A stretch of DNA of 12,358 nt from an uncultured Erysipelotrichaceae bacterium (GTDB lineage: Bacteria > Bacillota_I > Bacilli_A > RFN20 > CAG-826). Under the pieces are notes generated by a model. The model saw nothing but the letters and a program-made list of their open reading frames with translations, ran no database searches and was not told the origin of the DNA. The DNA lies in contig CADCCA010000050.1 in NCBI GenBank assembly GCA_902799855.1, forward strand, positions 1-12,358. The letters are read 5' to 3'. The position numbers and the translations under genes are program-made. Positions 6,986 through 12,358 of the stretch are shown here, piece by piece. How positions within the stretch are numbered: position 1 is the stretch's first letter; the number at the start of each line of letters is the position of its first letter.

Positions 6986-7870
6986 ATGGGCAACATCGGT
7001 AAAGCCTATATGGGAATGATGCCTGATCCAGACTTCTACTACTTGATGCTCGCGAAGAGAGAAGAAATGATTGACACTCCATTCTACGAAGAATCAAGAA
7101 AGTACTTTGAAGATTTATATGAAGGCACTGAATGGTCATGTTATCCAACCATCAGCCATCAATCTAGAGAAAACGAATTAGGCGAATTATTCGTGCCATT
7201 AGGCATTGAACAAGCTCAAATGAGCGCGATGGAAAGACAATACCGCATTAGCCGTAATGAATTCTTCATTGCAGTCGCAATGCTCGCCATCTCTATTTAT
7301 AACAAGAAAAACGATATCAAGATTTCTTGGATTTATAATGGCCGTGAAGACATGCAATCCATGTCCACTGTTGGTTTGTTATTCCGTGACTTACCAGTTG
7401 GCTTGCACTTGAAAGAAAAAGCCACAATCCGTGATATCTTTGCAGAAATCCATAACCAAGTTCAAGGTGGTATTGAACATAGCTGCTATGCCTATGTTGA
7501 TAAACACAATCAAGTTGGTAATGAATGCGCCTATTTACTCTATCAACAAGATATTAGAGATATGGGCGGCGCGGAAGGTATGAATATCGAAACAGTTGAT
7601 ATTCGTCAAAACCAAGCAGCATCACAAACAATCTTAGATATGGAAATCTTAGATGGTAAAGAAGGCTTAGTCTTAATGATTGACTATGCGGCTTCTAGAT
7701 ACACACAAGAAAGCATGGAAAAATTCCGTGACTTATTCGTCATGACCGCACAAGCTCTTGTCACACATAATTCACAAAAAGACGTGACAGTTGCGGAACT
7801 CAGAAATAAGTTATCTGATAAATCCAACTTCTTCGCTAAGATTATCAGTATCTTTAGAAGGAAAAAATAG
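6986..7870 (+). CDS. C-terminal part of the NRPS-like condensation domain (frame-shifted continuation)
   Basis: This reading frame is open from 6920, beyond the first ATG at 6986. The upstream codons (6926-6967) encode RYVFFDVHHTVFDG, which contains the condensation-domain catalytic motif HHxxxDG at 6947-6967. The rest is the second half of the domain, including NEFFIAVAMLAISIY and NGREDMQSMSTVGLLFRDLPV, ending in a basic tail IISIFRRKK. No ribosome site precedes 6986, so independent translation is unlikely, and a product starting there would lack the catalytic histidines. It is best read as the separated 3' portion of the adenylation-carrier-condensation gene. Compared with the family, about 20 residues (the usual PFxL..GPLxR stretch) are missing at the junction. 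The esterase gene follows with a one-base overlap. Confidence 0.8.
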   Translation: MGNIGKAYMGMMPDPDFYYLMLAKREEMIDTPFYEESRKYFEDLYEGTEWSCYPTISHQSRENELGELFVPLGIEQAQMSAMERQYRISRNEFFIAVAMLAISIYNKKNDIKISWIYNGREDMQSMSTVGLLFRDLPVGLHLKEKATIRDIFAEIHNQVQGGIEHSCYAYVDKHNQVGNECAYLLYQQDIRDMGGAEGMNIETVDIRQNQAASQTILDMEILDGKEGLVLMIDYAASRYTQESMEKFRDLFVMTAQALVTHNSQKDVTVAELRNKLSDKSNFFAKIISIFRRKK

Positions 7871-9546
7871 TGAGTAAAGAATCTAACAAAATTACGTTAG
7901 AAAAAGAAAGAGTACGAGCTTTATTTGGTGAGAACAAAGAGCTATCTAGTGATCCAGATAAAGCTCACTCTGTTAAATGCCATAACGGTACATTTATCCC
8001 AAAAATAGACGATACGGTACGTATTTTTAAGGGTATTCCTTTTGCTTTACCCCCAATCGGAGAAAGAAGATGGAAGAAAGCGGAGCCTATTCCAAATAGC
8101 GATAAAATATTTGAAGCGTACTATAACGGGAAATCCCCTATCCAAACCGTCATCGATTCTGAAAGGGCATCATATTATCCACAAAGTGAAGATTGCTTAT
8201 ATCTTAATGTTTGGGTTAACGATGCTTGTGAAGATAAAAAGAAACCCATTATGGTTTTTATTCATGGTGGCGCATATGGCTGGGGTGGTACCGCCGATCC
8301 TTTATATGACGGACTTAATTTCATTAAGCTTCATCCGGAAGTCATTTTAATTACTATTGCCTATAGAGTTGGCTTATTTGGCTTTATAGACCTTAGTTAT
8401 TTAAAGGGTGGGGAAAATTACGAAGACGCTCCAAATCTAGGCATTTATGACCAAATTGAAGCATTGCGCTGGATTCAAAAGAACGGGGAAGCCTTTGGCG
8501 GCGATATAAATAATGTCACTGTCTTTGGCGAATCCGCTGGCGGAGGCTCAGTTTCTATTCTTCCTTTAGTCAAAGAAGCTAAAGAATTATTCCATCGCGT
8601 TATTGCTGAAAGTGGTTCTTTAGCCCTTACATACGCTAAAGATGAATGCAAAGCCTTTACAGAAAAGTTAATCAAAGCAGCAGGCACAGATTCATTAGAA
8701 GAAATAATGAAATTGAGCACTGAAGAATTAGCAAAGATTAATGAAGGTCTTAATGAGGCTAATAATTTCCCAATGAGAGATGGAAAATTAATACCAATAG
8801 ACCCATATGAACCATATCTAAAAGGCGAAACCAAAGATATCGATATGATGATGGGCACTAATGCTAACGAAATCTATTATTGGATTGGTGAATTAGGCGG
8901 CTTATTTAATTATTGTGCTGGTATGCCTTTTAAATATAAGGCTGATATCTCAAAAATCAGCAAAGAAGACAAACAATATATCAAAACATTTATGAAGACC
9001 GCTAAAGGTAATAAAATTACCAGAATTAGTGAGTTTTATAATGAGATGATGTTCCGTTTACCTGCTATATATCAAGCAGAAGGACATTCAGAAAATAACG
9101 GTACCGTGTATATGTATTATTGGAAAGAAGAATCAAAAATTCCTTTATACAAAGCATGTCATGCTGTTGAATTAGCCTATGTGTTTTATAACGTCGATGA
9201 AACAATCTATATTGGTGAAAAAGCCGATGAAGAATTAGCAAGAACTGTTTCCAATATGTGGGTGAACTTCGCTAAAACTGGAAATCCATCTTTATCAGGT
9301 ATTCCTTGGAACAAATATAACAAGCAAGATAGAAGCACGATGATCTTTAAAAAAGACAATGTCAAAGAAGAACATGATGTTTTAAAAGAACAAAGAAAAA
9401 TACTGTTTCCAATTGTTAAATATATGATTAATCCTGGTTACGCTGATATCGAAGAGAATTTAACTGTTCTAGATAAAACAAACGCCGCTTTTAGCGCTGC
9501 ACTTAGTTGTATTTCTACTCTTGTAGCAGAAAAGATTATCAAATAA
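7870..9546 (+). CDS. Type-B carboxylesterase (para-nitrobenzyl esterase family)
   Basis: Serine hydrolase of the alpha/beta fold acting on carboxylic esters; 558 residues, a normal family length. Visible signatures are EDCLYLNVW (107-115), oxyanion-hole HGGAYGWG (132-139), nucleophile elbow GESAGG with Ser222, acidic residue Glu334 in GTNANE, and His431 in ACHAVELAYVF, so the catalytic triad is intact. There is no signal peptide or lipobox, implying a cytoplasmic enzyme. Translation starts at GTG, which shares its G with the stop TAG of the preceding frame (TAGTG), and AGAAGGA upstream is the ribosome site. This tight coupling to the condensation-domain gene suggests it processes, releases or detoxifies that pathway's product. 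The family alone does not fix the substrate. The last 40 or so residues extend past the usual core. No terminator follows; the convergent RT gene begins within 17 bp. Confidence 0.93.
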   Translation: MSKESNKITLEKERVRALFGENKELSSDPDKAHSVKCHNGTFIPKIDDTVRIFKGIPFALPPIGERRWKKAEPIPNSDKIFEAYYNGKSPIQTVIDSERASYYPQSEDCLYLNVWVNDACEDKKKPIMVFIHGGAYGWGGTADPLYDGLNFIKLHPEVILITIAYRVGLFGFIDLSYLKGGENYEDAPNLGIYDQIEALRWIQKNGEAFGGDINNVTVFGESAGGGSVSILPLVKEAKELFHRVIAESGSLALTYAKDECKAFTEKLIKAAGTDSLEEIMKLSTEELAKINEGLNEANNFPMRDGKLIPIDPYEPYLKGETKDIDMMMGTNANEIYYWIGELGGLFNYCAGMPFKYKADISKISKEDKQYIKTFMKTAKGNKITRISEFYNEMMFRLPAIYQAEGHSENNGTVYMYYWKEESKIPLYKACHAVELAYVFYNVDETIYIGEKADEELARTVSNMWVNFAKTGNPSLSGIPWNKYNKQDRSTMIFKKDNVKEEHDVLKEQRKILFPIVKYMINPGYADIEENLTVLDKTNAAFSAALSCISTLVAEKIIK

Positions 9547-9612
9547 TCACTTATCTTCAGTAATTATTTCTCCGTTAAAGAATTTATAGTATTCATGTTT
9601 TCATATGGGCAT
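9547..9612 (-). other. Out-of-frame native-looking C-terminal tail of the reverse transcriptase
   Basis: In the -1 frame relative to the RT gene the reverse strand reads KHEYYKFFNGEIITEDK and stops with TGA at 9549-9547. From memory of related RTs, the family ends in a GYRSLVxEYY-like segment. EYYKFF fits that place, while the annotated frame gives unrelated NTINSLTEK. About ten residues are missing between CPYEN and HEYY. With this tail the RT stop would directly abut the carboxylesterase stop (9544-9546), a tidy convergent junction. The family tail is recalled, not searched. Confidence 0.5.
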
Positions 9613-10748
9613 TTACGGTAATTGCGTTTATTGTGCTTACCAGAGACGAGATATCTTTGCTCTTGTTGGAAATATAAATCGACCTCTTTTAGGCTATCCG
9701 TGACATTAATAAGAGGAAAGTACCAGTACGTCCAAGATGTTTCATCATTAGATTTACCATAGAACTTTTTGTTGAATTTCTTATTAATAGCAATGAGCCC
9801 TTTTTCAAACGGCAGATTCTTTTCAATACACCACTTTCTAATACGACGGGCTTGTCTTTTAATTTTCGCCTTAATCTTTTGTTTGGAATGTTTCGAGATA
9901 TCAATTCTATTCTCGTGTATTGAAAAGCCTAGGAATTCAAACCCTTCATTTGGCTCGATAAACGTTTCTTTTTCGTGATTAACTTTGAGTTTCTTTTCCG
10001 CGAGAAGATTTATGAGCATTTGACTATACTTTTCCCTGTCTTCTTTAGTTTTTGTGAAAAAGATGATGTCGTCAGCGTACCTTAGATAAAGGACCTTTTC
10101 ATTGAAGAAAAACTCATCGATTTTACGAATGTAGAAATTCGCTGCGAATGCGGATAAAGGCATACCCGCCATCGCTCCTTTTGCTTCACGGATTATTTGT
10201 TTTCTAAAAATGACATCATCATTCTTATACAAGTTTTGATAGAGAGAATATATGTCATCCGGTAGTTCTTTCTTTAAGTCTTCCAAGAAAATATCGATAT
10301 CAATGCTATTGAAATAATTAGAGATGTCTAGTTTATAACCATATAACTTATTTAAGTCTTTTTTTCTTTGGATGTATTTAATCGCAGTTTTAACACCGGT
10401 CTTTTTCCTAAATGAATAGAGGTTCTTGCCGAAAAGATAATCATAATCATAAAGAAGATAAGAGATATGCTTCATAACTAGCATTTCTTCAGGAGTATAT
10501 GAATACACTATTCTTCGTTTAGCGCTGCTATTTTTTGATATAACGTGCTTTCTTGGAATAGAAAAAGCATAGGAACCGTTTACTAGTTCATCGCATATCT
10601 TTTTATAATCGCCTTTTTTCAATATCTTACGAAAAGAACGAATCAAAAAAGCCGAAGCGTATTCATTATCAAGCTTGGCCTTTAAAAACTCATCCCAAGA
10701 TTTTTGATCAAGAAGTCTTTCAAGCATATGAAGAAAGGGAGAAATCAT
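9564..10748 (-). CDS. Stand-alone reverse transcriptase (RNA-directed DNA polymerase), C-terminus probably frameshifted
   Basis: 394 residues with ordered RT blocks: RT1 KRRIVYSY (78-84) and LYSFRKK (110-116); RT3 YKLDISNYFNSID with catalytic Asp141; RT4 AGMPLSAFAANFY (194-206) in place of the common PQGxxxSP; RT5 LRYADDIIFF with Asp226-Asp227; RT6 LKVNHEKE; RT7 FEFLGFSIH; then a basic thumb (289-310). The polymerase therefore looks catalytically intact. No maturase, endonuclease, integrase or protease domain is seen. The retron VTG motif and the DGR SQ motif are absent. It resembles group-II-intron-like/unknown-group RTs of gut Clostridia; its defence or retroelement role is unknown. No Shine-Dalgarno precedes the ATG. 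A structured leader lies upstream. The tail ends CPYENMNTINSLTEK, but the -1 frame reads HEYYKFFNGEIITEDK and stops at 9547-9549, which looks like the native end. Confidence 0.87.
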   Translation of the reverse strand: MISPFLHMLERLLDQKSWDEFLKAKLDNEYASAFLIRSFRKILKKGDYKKICDELVNGSYAFSIPRKHVISKNSSAKRRIVYSYTPEEMLVMKHISYLLYDYDYLFGKNLYSFRKKTGVKTAIKYIQRKKDLNKLYGYKLDISNYFNSIDIDIFLEDLKKELPDDIYSLYQNLYKNDDVIFRKQIIREAKGAMAGMPLSAFAANFYIRKIDEFFFNEKVLYLRYADDIIFFTKTKEDREKYSQMLINLLAEKKLKVNHEKETFIEPNEGFEFLGFSIHENRIDISKHSKQKIKAKIKRQARRIRKWCIEKNLPFEKGLIAINKKFNKKFYGKSNDETSWTYWYFPLINVTDSLKEVDLYFQQEQRYLVSGKHNKRNYRKCPYENMNTINSLTEK

Positions 10749-10752
10749 TTGA

Positions 10753-10781
10753 ATTTATTAATAATGAAATTATTAATAAAT
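10753..10781. repeat. 13-bp perfect AT-only hairpin next to the RT start codon
   Basis: ATTTATTAATAAT (10753-10765) and ATTATTAATAAAT (10769-10781) are exact inverted copies around a 3-nt loop. It ends four bases before the RT ATG. It overlaps the predicted -10 box and spacer of the RT proximal promoter. Possible roles are a repressor site, an RNA hairpin limiting translation, or a weak terminator of the upstream leader; it has no strong T-tract of its own. Confidence 0.6.
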
Positions 10782-10786
10782 GACAA
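10758..10786 (-). promoter_or_regulatory. Candidate leaderless promoter of the reverse transcriptase
   Basis: TTGTCA (10786-10781, five of six consensus) and TATTAA (10763-10758, four of six) are 17 bp apart on the reverse strand, with nine bases to the RT ATG. This is the same geometry as the gdpP start. No Shine-Dalgarno is present. The -10 box is imperfect and part of an AT palindrome, so chance resemblance is possible. Confidence 0.35.
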
Positions 10787-10869
10787 GACCATACATAGAA
10801 AAGCCGTCTGCAAAGCAATTTAAATTCTATGCTGTGCCCGTTACAGACACCCGAAGGTATCTCCCTTTC
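10782..10869 (-). ncRNA. Structured RNA candidate upstream of the reverse transcriptase
   Basis: Read on the reverse strand from a predicted start near 10869. The first element is a 7-bp stem AGATACC/GGTGTCT closed by a TTCG tetraloop (10862-10845). Its one T-G wobble would be an A-C mismatch on the other strand, which favours this orientation. Then CATAGAA (10831-10825) can pair with TTCTATG (10800-10794). GTCTG (10848-10844) can also pair with CAGAC (10810-10806), which lies inside that loop, giving a possible pseudoknot that competes with the first stem. Local GC is above its flanks. RTs of retron and defence types often use an upstream RNA; whether this is a template, primer or leader is unknown. 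A 14-codon reading frame at 10871 looks incidental. Confidence 0.4.
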
Positions 10870-10875
10870 ATCGCT

Positions 10876-10881
10876 ATTATA
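10876..10881 (-). promoter_or_regulatory. Possible -10 box of the RT leader RNA
   Basis: A perfect TATAAT lies on the reverse strand with a predicted start near 10869, just before the UUCG hairpin. The sequence 17 bp upstream is TATATA, a poor -35. It is plausible because it would deliver the structured leader at the very 5' end, but AT-rich DNA makes this a weak call. Confidence 0.3.
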
Positions 10882-10908
10882 TAACTTTGATAGTAATTTA
10901 TATATGTA

Positions 10909-11580
10909 TTAGTTTTTCTTGATGGCTTTTTGTCTCAATTTTATAAAGAAGCAGAATAAAAGGCTTAAGCCGCATATAGCAGTCAATAAAACAATAACCC
11001 AAGGAATAACACCAAAGCCTTTTTCAAAGAAAAACCCATTCTGTTCATAGTTTAAGAAGAAATAAGGGAAATATAAGTTCTCGGCGTATTGAAGTTTTAA
11101 TGGCACACCGATTGCGTACACAAAGAAGACATATGATATAGGCGCTATTGTAGCGATTAATGATTTTGGATAACTGAGATTGATATCTGTATCAAAAACA
11201 ATAAAGTCGATAATCGCTAATATCGGCACTATCGCATGCAGAGAAAAATTCTTAAAGGATAATAAGTAATCAACACCCATTAATGGGGCCAACATTGTGA
11301 AAAAGACGAGGAACGTGATAGTAATTGCTACAGTTGCAACGAACTTTATTTGAAGCATTACTTGATTAATTGTTTCCTTTTTATTTATTAGGCAAATTAT
11401 TTCATGGCCCAAGAAAAGAAAAGCCGTCGCAATAATGAAAATGTTTGATTGAACGGTAAAGAAATAAAAGACTGATGCGCCGCCCATAAAACTCGTTGAA
11501 ACTGCGGTCAAAATAATACCTAATATACCTACAATAATTAAGGCAGAAAGAATCAGCATTCTAATAATCTTCTTTATCAT
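10909..11580 (-). CDS. Pr6Pr-family six-helix membrane protein
   Basis: 223-residue integral membrane protein matching the bacterial Pr6Pr/FAR-17a-like group, whose biochemical role is not established. About six transmembrane segments are visible, at roughly 8-27, 37-62, 79-103, 112-130, 142-161 and 192-214. Conserved-looking features are FTVQSNIF (41-48) in helix 2, HAIVPILAIIDFIVFD near the fourth helix, and YFPYFFLNYEQNGF before the last helix. The C-terminus is basic (KLRQKAIKKN), consistent with a cytoplasmic end. It starts 4 bp after the alkD-like stop with no clear Shine-Dalgarno, so it is probably translated by coupling from that gene. No terminator was seen after it, so transcripts may run on into the RT region. 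Confidence 0.75.
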   Translation of the reverse strand: MIKKIIRMLILSALIIVGILGIILTAVSTSFMGGASVFYFFTVQSNIFIIATAFLFLGHEIICLINKKETINQVMLQIKFVATVAITITFLVFFTMLAPLMGVDYLLSFKNFSLHAIVPILAIIDFIVFDTDINLSYPKSLIATIAPISYVFFVYAIGVPLKLQYAENLYFPYFFLNYEQNGFFFEKGFGVIPWVIVLLTAICGLSLLFCFFIKLRQKAIKKN

Positions 11581-11584
11581 ACTT

Positions 11585-12262
11585 TTATTTTGCTTTTAAT
11601 TGTTTTAAGTAGTTTTTATGCTCATCACTAACTCGATAAGATTCCACTGCTTTTTGAATAGCTTTATTATGGGTAATTTTATCGAATCTTTTCTCTTCCA
11701 TTGCTTTAATGAACGAATCATAATTCTTCGCTAATCCAGTAGCAAGATACCAAGCAACCATCATCTTCACATAATAATCATCAAGTTTAACTTCTTCGAC
11801 TTTTTGTAGATGTTCTTCTTTAAATTCATCACCTAGATAATAATTCATCAAACATCTAATCGCATATCTAACGCGATATACTTCTTTACTTTTAAGCCAG
11901 ACGTATATCTCTTTAATCAATTTATCTAAGTGTTTATATAAGTGTTTGTTACATATCGTGTCGCATACTGGCCAATTTGAAACATGCGGGAGGAAAGCGT
12001 CAACGCGCTTAATGAATTCATCGTAATCTTTGATATTTGAAAGAATAGAAGCGTGTAATATGTTTTCTTCGTGATATTTATGAGGCAAAGAATCTAAAAA
12101 TTCATCTCTATCTTTAGCATTTAGTTCTTTTGCATATTTCTTTATGACCGGAAAACGCACACCAATGAATGCCTTTTCATCCATATCAGGAACCAAAGGC
12201 AAAGAAAAATCACGATATTTTTGATCGGCTTGTGATAGCAAATACTTTTGTATTTTCGTCAT
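11585..12262 (-). CDS. AlkD-like DNA alkylation repair protein (HEAT-like repeats)
   Basis: Member of the AlkD/COG4912 group of DNA glycosylases, which excise positively charged alkylated bases such as N3- and N7-alkylpurines. From the chosen ATG it has 225 residues, almost all helical as expected for the HEAT-like solenoid. Residues matching the Bacillus cereus AlkD active-site cleft are visible: Trp97 and Asp101 in SNWPVCD, Arg136 in YAIRCLM, and Trp171 in VAWYLA. THNKAIQKAVESYR near the C-terminus is typical of the family. A longer form could start at TTG 12277, but family proteins begin at the M-T-K-I-Q segment and the promoter geometry favours ATG 12262. It heads a likely operon with the Pr6Pr gene. 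It probably uses a leaderless transcript, since no ribosome site is present. Confidence 0.88.
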   Translation of the reverse strand: MTKIQKYLLSQADQKYRDFSLPLVPDMDEKAFIGVRFPVIKKYAKELNAKDRDEFLDSLPHKYHEENILHASILSNIKDYDEFIKRVDAFLPHVSNWPVCDTICNKHLYKHLDKLIKEIYVWLKSKEVYRVRYAIRCLMNYYLGDEFKEEHLQKVEEVKLDDYYVKMMVAWYLATGLAKNYDSFIKAMEEKRFDKITHNKAIQKAVESYRVSDEHKNYLKQLKAK

Positions 12263-12269
12263 ACCTACA

Positions 12270-12298
12270 ATTATCAAGTATTTTTTTCTTAAAGTCCA
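12270..12298 (-). promoter_or_regulatory. Leaderless promoter candidate of the alkD-like gene
   Basis: TGGACT (12298-12293) and GATAAT (12275-12270), each one base from consensus, are separated by 17 bp on the reverse strand. Seven bases (TGTAGGT) lie between the -10 box and ATG 12262, so transcription would begin at or next to the start codon. An A-tract fills the spacer. The 60 bases beyond, to the window edge, show nothing else I can support. Confidence 0.5.
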
Positions 12299-12358
12299 CG
12301 ACGAAAAAACTATATCGTAGATAAAGTTTTAAAATGTTCACTGATTTAAGCACTAATC

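Noticed and set aside
8475..8858. 127-codon open frame on the reverse strand inside the carboxylesterase
   Set aside because: It is a shadow of a well-supported gene, with a low-complexity translation, no recognisable domain and no ribosome site.
10829..10871. 14-codon reading frame (MKGRYLRVSVTGTA) in the RT leader
   Set aside because: It overlaps the UUCG hairpin, has no convincing ribosome site, and is short enough to occur by chance.
9564..10908. Retron, diversity-generating retroelement or group II intron
   Set aside because: The RT lacks the retron VTG region and the DGR SQ-type block 4. No template/variable repeat pair, maturase X or endonuclease domain, or intron domain V hairpin is visible around it.
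12299..12345. Possible terminator at the right edge (CTACGATATAG then TTTTTT on the reverse strand)
   Set aside because: Only three or four base pairs can form, too weak to call, and the upstream gene is outside the window.
1..12358. Mobile element boundaries, CRISPR array, tRNA or rRNA
   Set aside because: No regularly spaced repeats, terminal inverted repeats with a transposase, integrase gene or tRNA-like cloverleaf were seen on reading both strands.

Overview
The window is low-GC Firmicutes-type chromosomal DNA, probably from an uncultured gut Bacilli/Erysipelotrichia-like lineage. The reasons are the gdpP-rplI-dnaB order typical of Bacilli, strong AT bias, TTA-rich leucine usage and Shine-Dalgarno sites on several genes. 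TGA is used as a stop (end of rplI), so the code is standard rather than mycoplasma-type. The assignment to a lineage is inference.

Region 1 (1-3338, minus strand) is a conserved housekeeping operon: gdpP (c-di-AMP phosphodiesterase), rplI (ribosomal protein L9) and dnaB (replicative helicase, cut by the window edge). The genes are 1-4 bp apart. The 178-bp gap upstream of gdpP holds a promoter, an 8-bp inverted repeat and a T-tailed hairpin. Together these could be a ~100-nt small RNA or attenuator leader as well as the terminator of the next gene.

Region 2 (3517-4422, minus) is one gene fusing an N-terminal XRE-type helix-turn-helix to an alpha/beta serine hydrolase. A perfect palindrome over its promoter suggests autoregulation.

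Region 3 (4635-9546, plus) is the most intriguing unit. A STAS anti-anti-sigma-like protein is followed by an NRPS-like adenylation-carrier-condensation protein and a cytoplasmic type-B carboxylesterase. The three are tightly spaced behind one promoter. The condensation domain is broken in this sequence: its HHxxxDG motif lies in another frame and about 20 expected residues are missing. The adenylation domain lacks the Asp that normally binds an alpha-amino group.

Region 4 (9547-12262, minus) holds alkD-like DNA repair, a Pr6Pr-type six-helix membrane protein and a stand-alone reverse transcriptase. The RT has a structured 5' leader (UUCG hairpin, further inverted repeats, a 13-bp AT-only hairpin at its start). 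Its C-terminus also looks frameshifted, because a plausible native tail is readable in the -1 frame and would end exactly against the carboxylesterase stop codon.

Across the window, several genes (gdpP, alkD, possibly the RT) have a -10 box 7-9 nt before the ATG and no Shine-Dalgarno, suggesting leaderless transcripts. I see no tRNA, rRNA, CRISPR array, transposase or IS element.
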